This document shows, piece after piece, positions 7,267 through 15,190 of a stretch of 37,771 nucleotides of DNA. The stretch is from CAIUVD01 sp044338255. GTDB taxonomy: Bacteria > Planctomycetota > UBA11346. Within the stretch, counting starts at the first letter, position 1, and each line of letters starts with the position of its first letter. The notes below the pieces were generated by a model. That model saw nothing but the letters and a program-made list of their open reading frames with translations. It was not told where the DNA came from and did no database searches. The stretch covers positions 1 to 37,771 of the forward strand of contig JBIILZ010000027.1 of assembly GCA_044338255.1 (NCBI GenBank), read 5' to 3'. The position numbers and the translations under genes were made by a program.

Positions 7267-8115
7267 TTACTTCCTGCTCGACAGCGCACGGCCGTCGCGG
7301 CGGCGGATGATAAAGACGTTGTTGCGGTTCTTACCGGTACGGGTCTTCTGACCGTCAACCAGGCCCCACGGCGAACAGTGATGACGTCCACCGTTGGTGT
7401 GACCTTCACCACCACCCAGCGGATGGGCGATGGGGTTCTGGGCGATACCGCGAACCGTCGGACGGACGCCGAGCCAACGGGCACGGCCGGCCTTACCGAG
7501 GTTGCGCAGGTTGGCTTCGAGGTTGCCCACGATGCCGATCGTCGCGTAGCAGTCAGCGGGCACGCGGCGCAGCTCGCCCGAAGGCATCGCCAGAATCGCG
7601 TAGGCGCCGTCGATGGCCATCAGGCGGGCGTAGGCCCCGGCAGAACGAGCGAGCTGGCCGCCGCGGCCGGGCTGCATCTCGACGTTGTGAACTTCGAGAC
7701 CCTGAGGAATGTGGCGCAGCTTCATGGCGTTGCCGACGCTTGGCTCGCCCTTTTCGCTGTAGCTCTGCACCTTGGTGCCGACGACGATGTCCTTGGCGGC
7801 GAGGATGTACCCCTTCTCGCCATTGACATAGAACACCAGGGCGATGCGGCAGTTGCGGTTCGGATCGTATTCGATCGCGTTAACCGTACCGGCGACATCG
7901 AGCTTGTTGCGCTTGAAGTCGATCATGCGGTAGAGGCGGTCGTGACGACCACCCTTATGACGCACGGTGATGCGGCCGTGGTTGTTGCGGCCGGCGTGGT
8001 ATTTCACACGGACGCAGAGCGTCTTTTCCGGGGTCGACTTGGTGATCTCTTTGAAGTCGGGGATCGTGGCCTGGCGCGAGCCGGGGCTATGGTTGCCGAG
8101 TTTGCGGTATCCCAT
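7267..8115 (-). CDS. rplB: 50S ribosomal protein uL2
   Basis: Core large-subunit protein needed for subunit association and an active peptidyl-transferase centre. The 282-residue product has the N-terminal OB-like domain (KYHAGRNNHGRITVRHKGGR), the SH3-like domain (MQPGRGGQLARSAGAYARLM) and the C-terminal RNA-binding tail. The tail motif that is NPVDHPHGGGEG in most bacteria reads NPIAHPLGGGEG here. I checked this in the nucleotides near 7406-7441: the first His, corresponding to E. coli His229, is kept, while the preceding Asp is Ala and the second His is Leu. Otherwise it is a normal uL2 ending in VFIIRRRDGRALSSRK. Confidence 0.97.
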   Translation of the reverse strand: MGYRKLGNHSPGSRQATIPDFKEITKSTPEKTLCVRVKYHAGRNNHGRITVRHKGGRHDRLYRMIDFKRNKLDVAGTVNAIEYDPNRNCRIALVFYVNGEKGYILAAKDIVVGTKVQSYSEKGEPSVGNAMKLRHIPQGLEVHNVEMQPGRGGQLARSAGAYARLMAIDGAYAILAMPSGELRRVPADCYATIGIVGNLEANLRNLGKAGRARWLGVRPTVRGIAQNPIAHPLGGGEGHTNGGRHHCSPWGLVDGQKTRTGKNRNNVFIIRRRDGRALSSRK

Positions 8116-8116
8116 G

Positions 8117-8398
8117 TCAAATCCCTTCGATCTTCTGGCCTTCAGCCAAGGTCACGATTGCCTTTTTCCAGGAATTCGTGAGGCCGGCGATCGCACCGCG
8201 GACGCGGCGGGACTTCGGGCGCATGTGCATGGTGTTGATCGCAGTGACCTTCACCTTGAACAGCGTCTCGACGGCTTCTTTGATCTGCGTTTTATTGGCG
8301 CCGGGGTTAACCGCGAAGGTGACCTTGTTCAGCTTCGAGCTGAAGTAGACCGACTTTTCGGTGATGACCGGGCGCTGGATGATCGTGAACGGATCCAT
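8117..8398 (-). CDS. rplW: 50S ribosomal protein uL23
   Basis: Tunnel-exit protein and docking site for trigger factor and SRP. The ATG at 8396-8398 gives a 93-residue product beginning MDPFTIIQRPVITEKSVYFS, the family start (I..P..TEKS). A longer frame to 8452 would overlap rplD and adds unrelated residues. Further family features are KVTFAVNPGANKTQIKEAVE, TLFKVKVTAINTMHM and the RRVRG loop. Spacing is 4 bp from rplD and 1 bp to rplB. Confidence 0.96.
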   Translation of the reverse strand: MDPFTIIQRPVITEKSVYFSSKLNKVTFAVNPGANKTQIKEAVETLFKVKVTAINTMHMRPKSRRVRGAIAGLTNSWKKAIVTLAEGQKIEGI

Positions 8399-8402
8399 CG
8401 TC

Positions 8403-9050
8403 TCAGCCCTTCTTTTCAAGCTGCAGGTCCTTGACGAGGGCTTCGAGAGCACCCTTCGTGAAGACCAGGTTCGTATGGGTCAGCACCGCGCCGGCGCTGA
8501 GATTGCGGCGCTCGGCAACCGTCACCTTGGGGATGTTGCGGGCCGAGAGGTACAAGTCCTGAGACTGACCTTCGCTGACCATCAACGTCCGCTTCAAGCC
8601 GGCTTTACCCAGGAAGCTGGCAACCATCTTGGTCGATGGAGCCTTGAGCGCATCGAAGCCTTCGACGGCGCAGATGGCGTTCTTTTCCAAGCGGTAGCGC
8701 AGCGACGACATCAGCGCGACACGGCGTTGGCCGATGGGCAGCTGGTAGGCGTAGTCGCGGGGCTTGATGTGGTGGGCGTGACCGCCGCCAACCCACTGCG
8801 GACTACGGGTCGAACCCTGACGGGCGCGGCCGGTGCCTTTTTGCTTCCACGGCTTCTTGCCACCACCGGCGACGAAGGCACGCGACTTGGTCGCATGGGT
8901 GCCTTGGCGCTGGCTGGCAAGATGCGCGATCAGCGCTTCTTTGAGCAGGCCGCGACGAACGGCCTTGTCGAACAGGAGAGGATCAACCGCGAAGTCGCCG
9001 GTTTTGACGCCTTCCGAGTTGTACACGGGGATCTGAACTGAAGTAGTCAT
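8403..9050 (-). CDS. rplD: 50S ribosomal protein uL4
   Basis: Large-subunit protein whose extended loop reaches the tunnel constriction. In E. coli it also represses the S10 operon through the leader, which has not been shown here. The 215-residue product has the loop signature GGGKKPWKQKGTGRARQGST followed by RSPQWVGGG at about residues 62-90. The globular C-terminal part contains SLRYRLEKNAICAVEGFD and NIPKVTVAERRNLSAGAVLT. It is 10 bp after rplC. Confidence 0.96.
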   Translation of the reverse strand: MTTSVQIPVYNSEGVKTGDFAVDPLLFDKAVRRGLLKEALIAHLASQRQGTHATKSRAFVAGGGKKPWKQKGTGRARQGSTRSPQWVGGGHAHHIKPRDYAYQLPIGQRRVALMSSLRYRLEKNAICAVEGFDALKAPSTKMVASFLGKAGLKRTLMVSEGQSQDLYLSARNIPKVTVAERRNLSAGAVLTHTNLVFTKGALEALVKDLQLEKKG

Positions 9051-9060
9051 GGCTCAGGTC

Positions 9061-9675
9061 TCAGTTCTGCGTGATGGCGATGAGGCCACCATTTGGGCCA
9101 GGGATGGCGCCGCGAAGAACCACGAGATTCTTTTCGGTATCGATGGAGACGATCTTGAGATTCTTGATCGTGACCTGTTCGTTGCCCCAACGGCCAGCCA
9201 TGCGCTGACCCTTGAAAACACGACCCGGGTCCATGCGGCAACCGATGGCACCAGGAGCACGATGCTGCATGGTGCCGTGGGTGGCCTTGTGACCGCTGAA
9301 GTTGTGGCGCTTCATAACGCCGGCGTAACCGCGGCCTTTATTGTGGCCAGTGACGTCAACCAGCTTGCCGAGTTCGAAGATGTCGACCTTGATCTGGGCG
9401 CCAGCCTTGGCTTCACCCTTGAACGAGTCGACCGGAACTTCGCGCAGGAAGGCGCGCACTTCGACGCCAGCCTTCTTGTACTCGCCGGCGAGCGGCTTGG
9501 TGGCATTCTTACGCTTGACGCCGACCGCTACCTTGAGCGCATCGTTGCCATCGTGAGCCAGCGATTTGACCTGGACAATGTCATTGGGCAGACATTCGAT
9601 TACCGTCACGGGCACGACGACATCGCCATCATACACGCGGGTCATGCCCACTTTGGTACCGTAGAGAACTGGCAT
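9061..9675 (-). CDS. rplC: 50S ribosomal protein uL3
   Basis: Early-assembly protein with a loop reaching the peptidyl-transferase centre. The 204-residue product starts MPVLYGTKVGMTRVYDGDVV. It carries the family signature VTGHNKGRGYAGVMKRHNFS, then GHKATHGTMQHRAPGAIGCR and PGRVFKGQRMAGRWGNEQVT. The final GRWG replaces the usual GHMG. It ends with LRGAIPGPNGGLIAI. It begins 5 bp after rpsJ in the conserved S10 order. Confidence 0.96.
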   Translation of the reverse strand: MPVLYGTKVGMTRVYDGDVVVPVTVIECLPNDIVQVKSLAHDGNDALKVAVGVKRKNATKPLAGEYKKAGVEVRAFLREVPVDSFKGEAKAGAQIKVDIFELGKLVDVTGHNKGRGYAGVMKRHNFSGHKATHGTMQHRAPGAIGCRMDPGRVFKGQRMAGRWGNEQVTIKNLKIVSIDTEKNLVVLRGAIPGPNGGLIAITQN

Positions 9676-9680
9676 CGGAC

Positions 9681-9995
9681 TTATCTCACCGTCTGCTTGA
9701 TGGTGATGTCGACACCCGACGGGACGTCGACCTTGGAGAAGACGTCATTCGTCTTCGCGGTCGGTTCGAGAATTTCGATGACGCGGGTGTGCGTACGAAC
9801 TTCGAACTGTTCACGTGATTTTTTATCGATGTGCGGGGAACGCTGAACGGTGAAGCGCTCAACCCGAGTCGGCATGGGCACCGGACCAGCCACCTGAGCG
9901 CCGGTGCGCTTGGCTGTATCAACGATGTCCTGTGCTGCTTTGTCGAGGATACGATGATCGTATGCCTCGAGGCGGATCTTGATCTTTTCTTTCAT
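9681..9995 (-). CDS. rpsJ: 30S ribosomal protein uS10
   Basis: First gene of the cluster. The protein sits in the small-subunit head and, as NusE, is also an antitermination factor. The ATG at 9993-9995 gives the canonical 104-residue product MKEKIKIRLEAYDHRILDKA, with QVAGPVPMPTRVERFTVQRS, PHIDKKSREQFEVRTHTRVI and GVDITIKQT at the end. A GGGAG/AGGA-rich stretch lies just upstream. The frame stays open to 10223, but the added residues do not resemble uS10 and are probably untranslated leader. Confidence 0.97.
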   Translation of the reverse strand: MKEKIKIRLEAYDHRILDKAAQDIVDTAKRTGAQVAGPVPMPTRVERFTVQRSPHIDKKSREQFEVRTHTRVIEILEPTAKTNDVFSKVDVPSGVDITIKQTVR

Positions 9996-10314
9996 TCCTG
10001 TCTCCCTGCGGCGCATTACGCGTCGAGTCAGCCGTGAGGCTGTGCTTGGCCCTGGAACCGTGGTGTCCATCCTGCCGTGAGGCAGCTCTGACATCCGCGC
10101 AGCTGGGTCGGGCTTGAACCCTGCTGCGGTCCCCAGAGGTCTGGATCGCGGACTCATCGCTGAGCACCATCGAACCGTACTTGGGTGGGGCGAGGGACTA
10201 TGGACAGGAAATCTGCTTGGCAAGAGGGGAGTTTACAAGCTCCATTCCAGACCCCGGATTTCGCTCCAAGTCACAGCTATGTAAATTCTTATACCGCTAT
10301 CACGTCAATCCGGC
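9996..10314 (-). promoter_or_regulatory. Leader/promoter region of the S10-spc cluster
   Basis: About 320 bp without a supported gene between rpsJ and the methyltransferase. Read on the minus strand, it starts with a locally AT-richer patch that includes TTGACG (10303-10308) and TATAAG (10288-10293). These are separated by only 9 bp, so they do not form one normal promoter, and I list them only as loose candidates. The rest is GC-rich leader with several short complementary stretches. A leader of this size ahead of rpsJ fits autoregulation by a ribosomal protein, as uL4 does in E. coli, but no specific uL4-binding structure could be recognised by eye. Confidence 0.35.
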
Positions 10315-11169
10315 TCAGCGTCGGTGCTCGGCAGTGAGGGCCAGGAAGACCGGGAACTCCTTCGCCGCTAGATCTTCGGCACCGTAGCGTAAGCCCTTGG
10401 TGCCACGGCGATGACTGCATAATTCATCAACCCCGGTGACGCCCAGGCCGGCGGCCGCAAAGGCCCCGATGTAGGTCGCCAGCGGACGATGGAAACTCAT
10501 CGTTCGGCTGGGGTCCTGAGGCATTCCGGGGTGGATTTTGATCGGCACCTGCATCGGCGAGGTGTAGCCATCAAGGCGGCGGTACTGCACGCCGTTGTCC
10601 TCATCCCAGCCCCAGGAACTGCGCCGGGGGATGCGGAAACAGGGATGCGTCATCACCGCCACGATGCGCCCGCCGGGCCGCACGTGACGGGCCACACCGG
10701 CAAGCACCGGCTCAATCGGATCGAGATCCTGCAGACACATCACCAGGGCCGCATGATCACAGAGCTCCTCGCCCAGGGCGGCATCGAGATTACGCGCATC
10801 GCCGACGCGATAATCGACCCGGACCGTGCCTGGCGCGGCGGCGGCACGGGCCTGGGCGGCCTCAATCAGGCTGGGGCTGGCATCCACGCCCAGCGAACCG
10901 AGGCCCTCGATCGCCAGCACCCGCCCCAACACCCCCTGTCCGCAGCACACATCCAGGACCCGCTGGCCTTTACTGGCCGCCAAACGCGCGAGCACCGTGG
11001 GCAGGATCAATTCGCGGTAGAAATCGTCTCCGCCGTTGCCCACCAGCTGATCGTACCAGGCGGCGGGCTTCTCCCAGGCAGTGTCGGCGGCGACGCGGCG
11101 CCCTCTTTCTTGACGGTCAGGTGCACGGGGTTGAGGCTTGTAGGTCCGTCCGGGATACTGCTTGGGCAT
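10315..11169 (-). CDS. Class I SAM-dependent methyltransferase
   Basis: A 284-residue protein with a Rossmann-type methyltransferase core. Motif I is VLDVCCGQGVLGR at about residues 71-83 (S-adenosylmethionine loop). It is followed by the acidic residue in LGVDASPSLIEAA, the GDARNLD motif near residue 125, and a strand/turn HVRPGGRIVAVMTHPCF that matches the post-motif region of Methyltransf_11/25 families. The first 30 residues are basic and proline-rich and probably disordered. The C-terminal section (SFHRPLATYIGAFAAAGLGV) resembles the substrate lid seen in small-molecule methyltransferases. The substrate cannot be assigned. It is divergent from the LysM lipoprotein gene and upstream of the ribosomal leader on the same strand. 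Confidence 0.8.
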   Translation of the reverse strand: MPKQYPGRTYKPQPRAPDRQERGRRVAADTAWEKPAAWYDQLVGNGGDDFYRELILPTVLARLAASKGQRVLDVCCGQGVLGRVLAIEGLGSLGVDASPSLIEAAQARAAAAPGTVRVDYRVGDARNLDAALGEELCDHAALVMCLQDLDPIEPVLAGVARHVRPGGRIVAVMTHPCFRIPRRSSWGWDEDNGVQYRRLDGYTSPMQVPIKIHPGMPQDPSRTMSFHRPLATYIGAFAAAGLGVTGVDELCSHRRGTKGLRYGAEDLAAKEFPVFLALTAEHRR

Positions 11170-11258
11170 GGGTGGCAGCCTGCCGCGAAGATCGCCGGTG
11201 GAAGGAGCGCCACGACGCTGACACTCCCGGCCTCATGACTGCTTATCTTATCGCACCC

Positions 11259-11951
11259 ATGCGCCCCCTCATCGCTGCCGTCGCCCTGGCCCCCCTGCTC
11301 CTGCTCGGCGCCTGCGCCCCCCAGGCCGAAGGCACGCGCGGCTACGGCGTGATCGTCACCGACGATGGCATCAAGGCCAACAACGACCGCAATCACCGCG
11401 AGGACGTCAGCCAGCATCTGACCCGCGACATCGATTCCGCACTGGCACCGAATTGGATCGCGCGCGTGCACATCGACGAGCTGCCGACGTGGATTTCGAC
11501 CACCGATGCCAACGATGGCGACTGGCGCTGGTCGCGGGCGACGGTGCATATCACCCTGATCGGCGCGGGTTCGCTGGCCCATACCATCGACGAAATCCGC
11601 CAAGGAGTGCTCGACTACCTCACCCCGCGCGTGCAGTCCCCGACGACCAATCTCAAGGTCCTGGTGGTCACCGAAGCCGCGGCTCCTCCAGCCGCGAACC
11701 CAGTCGCCAGCCCAGCCGCGAACTCAGCCGCCAGCCCGGCCGCAAGTCCAGTCGTGAGTCCAGGCGCCAGCAGCGTCGCGGTCAGTGGTCCACGCACCTA
11801 CACCATCCAGGCCGGCGATACCCTGGCCGACATCAGCACCTTGTTCTACGCCGCTCCCGAACACTGGCGCAACATCATCAACGCCAATCCCGGCCTGAAT
11901 CCGGCGGCGTTGGTTCCCGGCACCGTCCTCGTCATTCCGCCCCGCCCCTGA
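11259..11951 (+). CDS. LysM-domain lipoprotein
   Basis: A 230-residue secreted lipoprotein. The start at 11259 gives a clean signal peptide, MRPLIAAVALAPLLLLGAC, with lipobox LGAC. An ATG at 11235 in the same frame would add eight residues. A folded domain of about 110 residues follows, with no family I recognise; it contains YGVIVTDDGIKANNDRNHRE, and its pattern suggests a BON-like or secretin-like fold, but this is weak. Next is a low-complexity Ala/Pro/Ser linker made of seven 4-residue units (DNA repeat at 11688-11771). A C-terminal LysM domain (YTIQAGDTLADISTLFYAAP through VPGTVLVIP) should bind peptidoglycan. It lies 17 bp before the XPB-like helicase gene and may share its transcript, though the functions look unrelated. 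Confidence 0.8.
   Translation: MRPLIAAVALAPLLLLGACAPQAEGTRGYGVIVTDDGIKANNDRNHREDVSQHLTRDIDSALAPNWIARVHIDELPTWISTTDANDGDWRWSRATVHITLIGAGSLAHTIDEIRQGVLDYLTPRVQSPTTNLKVLVVTEAAAPPAANPVASPAANSAASPAASPVVSPGASSVAVSGPRTYTIQAGDTLADISTLFYAAPEHWRNIINANPGLNPAALVPGTVLVIPPRP
11688..11771 (+). repeat. 12-bp in-frame tandem repeat, seven degenerate units
   Basis: Seven consecutive 12-bp units encode PAAN, PVAS, PAAN, SAAS, PAAS, PVVS and PGAS. They form the flexible linker between the N-terminal domain and the LysM domain of the lipoprotein. The units differ mainly at second and third codons, consistent with an older expansion kept in frame. Confidence 0.75.
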
Positions 11952-11968
11952 GCGTCTCTGCCGATAGC

Positions 11969-13375
11969 ATGATCCATCTCGCCTTCGCTGACGGCACCTT
12001 GGTTCTCGATAGCCTGGGCGAGCACGCCGCACTCCTCGACGGGCTGTGCGTCTATGACCACCGCATTCGCCGCCATCGCGCCCAGGCCGGCAATTATGCG
12101 GCGATCCTGCGCGCCCTGCATGGCGTCGTCGATTACACCGATACCGCCAAGGCCTATGAGGTCCTGCGCGTGCACGAGGCCGCCCCGCAGAGCCTGCGCC
12201 CGTACCAGCAACAGGCCATCGACGCCTGGTTGGCGGCCCGCAAACGCGGCGTCGTGGTCTTGCCCACCGGCGCCGGCAAGAGCTACGTCGCGCTGCGCTG
12301 CCTGTTGGCGACACAGCGCTCGACGCTGATCCTCGCGCCGACCATCGACCTCGTGCAGCAGTGGGCGGGCGACCTCGAAAAACGCCTCGGCACGCGCATC
12401 GGCCGTTATGGCGGCGGTGACAAGGAACTGCTCCCGATCACGGTCTCGACCTATGATTCCGCGGTCCTCTTCATGCCCCACCACGGCAACCGTTTCGGCC
12501 TGCTGATCGCCGACGAATGCCATCATCTGCCGGCGGGAGTGACCTCGCTGGCGGCGCAACAGTGCCTGGCGCCGTTCCGCCTCGGTCTGACGGCGACGCC
12601 CGAACGTCTCGATGGCCTGCATGCGCGGCTCGATGAACTGCTCGGCCCGGAAGTACACCGTACGGCGATCACCGCCCTCGAGGGCAACTTCCTCGCCAAC
12701 TACCAGGCCGAGGTCATCGAGGTCGCCCTCGATGCCGACGAGCAGGAATCCTATCAGCTGCATCGCAAGGAATACCTCGCCTTTGTACGCGCCAGTGGCG
12801 TCGACTTCGGCGCCGCCGACGGCTGGATGAAATTCCTCGCCGCCGCCGCTCGTGATCCCCACGGCCGGGCGGCGATGCGCGCCTACCGCGAGCAGCGCCG
12901 ATTATCGCGCTCGGGACGCGGCAAATTGCGCACCGTCTGGCAGCTGCTGCGCGAACATGCCGGTGAACGCACGATCATCTTCACGGACGACAACCACACC
13001 GCCTACGAGATCGGAAAACGCTTCGTGGTCCCGGTGCTGACTCATCACACCAAAAGCGCCGAACGCAAACGCATGCTCGATCGCTTCCGCAGCGGCGAGT
13101 TCCCGGTGCTAGCGACAAGCAAGGTGCTCAACGAGGGCGTCGATGTCCCCGAAGCCAGCGTCGGGATCATCGTCAGCGGCTCGGGCAGCGTGCGCGAGCA
13201 CGTCCAGCGCCTCGGGCGCATCCTCCGCCCGAGTAAGGACAAGGTCGCCATCCTCTACGAGATCCTCTCCGCCGGCACTGGCGAATCCTATACCAGTGAA
13301 CGCCGGCGAAATCACGTCGCCTTCGGTCAGGAAGAGATTCCCGACCAATGGTCGCTCGGCCAGGATGAGGATTAA
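11969..13375 (+). CDS. XPB/Rad25-type superfamily 2 DNA helicase
   Basis: A 468-residue SF2 helicase. The start at 11969 is chosen because homology-like sequence begins MIHLAFADGTLVL; the frame is open further upstream but overlaps the lipoprotein gene. An N-terminal segment of about 70 residues resembles the damage-recognition-type domain of archaeal XPB. Then come LRPYQQQAIDAW, Walker A PTGAGKS (99-105), DECH box (182-185, ADECHH) and motif III-like LTATPER (208-214). The C-terminal RecA domain carries TIIFTDDNHTAYEIGKRF, ATSKVLNEGVDVPEASVGI and the arginine finger region QRLGRILRPS. The next gene, 2 bp downstream, encodes a Bax1-like nuclease, the known partner of archaeal XPB, which supports the XPB assignment over a generic type III restriction or RecG-like helicase. 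Confidence 0.85.
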   Translation: MIHLAFADGTLVLDSLGEHAALLDGLCVYDHRIRRHRAQAGNYAAILRALHGVVDYTDTAKAYEVLRVHEAAPQSLRPYQQQAIDAWLAARKRGVVVLPTGAGKSYVALRCLLATQRSTLILAPTIDLVQQWAGDLEKRLGTRIGRYGGGDKELLPITVSTYDSAVLFMPHHGNRFGLLIADECHHLPAGVTSLAAQQCLAPFRLGLTATPERLDGLHARLDELLGPEVHRTAITALEGNFLANYQAEVIEVALDADEQESYQLHRKEYLAFVRASGVDFGAADGWMKFLAAAARDPHGRAAMRAYREQRRLSRSGRGKLRTVWQLLREHAGERTIIFTDDNHTAYEIGKRFVVPVLTHHTKSAERKRMLDRFRSGEFPVLATSKVLNEGVDVPEASVGIIVSGSGSVREHVQRLGRILRPSKDKVAILYEILSAGTGESYTSERRRNHVAFGQEEIPDQWSLGQDED

Positions 13376-13377
13376 CC

Positions 13378-14589
13378 ATGCTCACCCGTGACCTGCTGCG
13401 CTATGGCACCAATGATGGCAAGATCATTCCCAAGCTACTGAAGACTAGCCCTACGAATCTCAATCTGACCCAGGCGCTGCTCGATCACTGGCGCGGCGGC
13501 GTCGGGCGCACCATCGGCGAGCTTGAGGAGGCCGCCACCGCCATCCTCGCCCAGTCGCGTTCGCTGCAGACCGCCAAGGGCCTGCAGAAGATCATCGTCG
13601 ACGCCTGCACCTTCCGCGAGGCGGACAGTTGCAGCGAGCTGCGCGAACGGGCGCTGTTGGCCTCGGCGGCGCGTCTGCGCTCGCTGGCGACCATGCCCGC
13701 CGATCCCGAACTCTATCGCGGACAGCTGGCCTCTGACCTGGGGCTGACCAGTGAACAACTCGGCGAACAACTCTATGGTGATCTGCCGCACGCGGCGCAG
13801 CTCGCAAGCGCCCCCGAGTTCGAGGCCGCGACGGTCATCGCCCGCTATAATCTCGCGCAATGCCAGGGCCTGCTGCTGAGCGCCCGCGAGCTGACCATCA
13901 CCCTCCACGACAGCGATACCGGCCTGCGCCGCAAACTGCTGAAAGCCTTGCGTTGGCAGCGTCTGCTCGCAGACATCCATCCCGCCGGCAGCGCCCTGCG
14001 CATCGTCATCTCCGGCCCTGGCGCGGTGCTCGACCAGGCATCGCGCTATGGCCTGAATCTGGCGCTGTTCCTGCCCGCGCTGGCCTGCGCCAAGCGCTGG
14101 CAGGCGAGCGCCTGGATCACCCCGCTGCGCGGCGGGGCGACGCAGGAACTGCTCTTGTCCGATGAGACCGGGCTGATCGGCGACACCCGTTTCAGCGGCT
14201 ATGTGCCGGCGGAGATCCGCAGCCTTGAGCAGGACATCGTCCGCAAGCAGCCGACCTGGAAGATGCTCGAACCGCAGCTGATCCCCCTGCGCAGCGGCGA
14301 GCTGGTGGTCCCCGATCTGCAGCTCGAGATCCTCGGTCAGGTCGTCGCCGTCGAATTCTTCCACCGCTGGCACAGCCTGGCGCTGACCAGAAGGCGGGCA
14401 GACCTCGCCCAAGGCGAAGCCCCGACCCTGATCCTCGGCGTCGATCGCGCCGTAGCCAAGCAACGCGAGCACGCCGATCTCGCCAGCGATGCCCTGTTCG
14501 CCGAGCGCGGCTTCCTGTTCAACGATCTGCCGACGATGCGCGCCCTGACGGCGGCGGTGGCGCGGCGCGTCAGCCCTGGCGCTCGATGA
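13378..14589 (+). CDS. Bax1-like nuclease (DUF790), XPB partner
   Basis: A 403-residue protein matching the Bax1 (binds archaeal XPB) family. It has an N-terminal region opening MLTRDLLRYGTNDGKIIPKL, as in DUF790 proteins, and a middle domain with the typical YNLAQCQGLLLSARELTITL (about residues 157-176). The C-terminal PD-(D/E)xK-type nuclease has core GELVVPDLQLEILGQVVAVE, with Asp313 and Glu326 in the expected spacing. In archaea Bax1 binds XPB and cuts DNA at forks or bubbles in a repair reaction (established for archaeal pairs); that it does so here is inferred. The ATG follows the helicase stop after two bases, indicating translational coupling. The 3' end overlaps the convergent hypothetical gene by 20 bp. 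Confidence 0.8.
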   Translation: MLTRDLLRYGTNDGKIIPKLLKTSPTNLNLTQALLDHWRGGVGRTIGELEEAATAILAQSRSLQTAKGLQKIIVDACTFREADSCSELRERALLASAARLRSLATMPADPELYRGQLASDLGLTSEQLGEQLYGDLPHAAQLASAPEFEAATVIARYNLAQCQGLLLSARELTITLHDSDTGLRRKLLKALRWQRLLADIHPAGSALRIVISGPGAVLDQASRYGLNLALFLPALACAKRWQASAWITPLRGGATQELLLSDETGLIGDTRFSGYVPAEIRSLEQDIVRKQPTWKMLEPQLIPLRSGELVVPDLQLEILGQVVAVEFFHRWHSLALTRRRADLAQGEAPTLILGVDRAVAKQREHADLASDALFAERGFLFNDLPTMRALTAAVARRVSPGAR

Positions 14590-14965
14590 ATTCCGCCGCG
14601 TCCTCGACCAGCGAGCGGTCGATATCGGTACGTTCGACCACCGCTGCCAAGGTCATCATCAGCATCGGCTTGTATTTGCCTGCCGACGGCTGATCGAGGA
14701 CGATGTTGATCATCCACAGCGTGGTGATCGAGGGATTGCGCAGCACCGATTGGCTGAGCTCGGGGATGTAGGCGGGCGAGGCCTTCTCGAGGTAGTCGGC
14801 GACCGGCCCCGGAGAGCCAAAATCGGCCAGGGGATTGCGCTCGAGGAGGGCGAACAGCGCCTGCCAGATCGCGGGCGTCGGCGGCGCGGTCTCCTCGTCC
14901 AAAAAAGCCACGGCCTCGCGGTAATCCACCAACCCGTCGGGGATCTGCTGAATACGTTCGATCAT
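14570..14965 (-). CDS. Hypothetical protein, helical, convergent to Bax1 gene
   Basis: A 131-residue protein of unknown function. The start is the ATG at 14963-14965 (MIERIQQIPDGLVDYREAVA); the longer frame to 15052 adds an arginine-rich segment without coding character. The sequence is mostly predicted helices, with a Pro-containing middle (NPLADFGSPGPVADYLEKAS) and a hydrophobic stretch NPSITTLWMINIVLD. This pattern resembles small cytosolic immunity-like or HEAT-like proteins, but no family can be named. There is no signal peptide. Its last 20 bp lie inside the end of the nuclease gene on the other strand. Confidence 0.6.
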   Translation of the reverse strand: MIERIQQIPDGLVDYREAVAFLDEETAPPTPAIWQALFALLERNPLADFGSPGPVADYLEKASPAYIPELSQSVLRNPSITTLWMINIVLDQPSAGKYKPMLMMTLAAVVERTDIDRSLVEDAAEFIERQG

Positions 14966-15133
14966 GGCGCGAGTCTTAGGGCGAGCCGCGCATTGTACAC
15001 CGATCACCAACCGTGCGCGGCACAGTCGCCGGCGCGAGCGCCCGGTCGGCACCGCCGCCGCATCGCGTTCCGCGGTCAGGACCGGGATCCGCTCGCGCTG
15101 CTGCTCGCTGCCGCCGAGCAGGCTCTCGGGCGA

Positions 15134-15183
15134 GAGGGAAAAGAGGGAAAAGAGGAAAAAGAGGAAAAAGAGGAAAAAGAGGA
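15134..15183 (+). repeat. 9-bp purine tandem repeat GAGGAAAAA
   Basis: Five full 9-bp units and a partial sixth: two of GAGGGAAAA (15134-15151), three of GAGGAAAAA (15152-15178), then GAGGA. One strand is entirely purine over about 50 bp. It lies just past the stop of the permease gene (15191 on the minus strand). On the transcript of that gene it would read as a pyrimidine-rich C/U tract. The rest of the 225-bp gap (14966-15190) shows no gene. Confidence 0.85.
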
Positions 15184-15190
15184 GGCTCGC

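Noticed and set aside
9996..10223. N-terminal extension of uS10
   Set aside because: The frame is open but the extra 76 residues do not resemble uS10 and contain no plausible start region; it reads as leader.
10288..10308. Sigma-70 promoter TTGACG/TATAAG for the ribosomal cluster
   Set aside because: The two hexamers are only 9 bp apart, so they cannot be one promoter. Kept only as a weak note in the leader entry.
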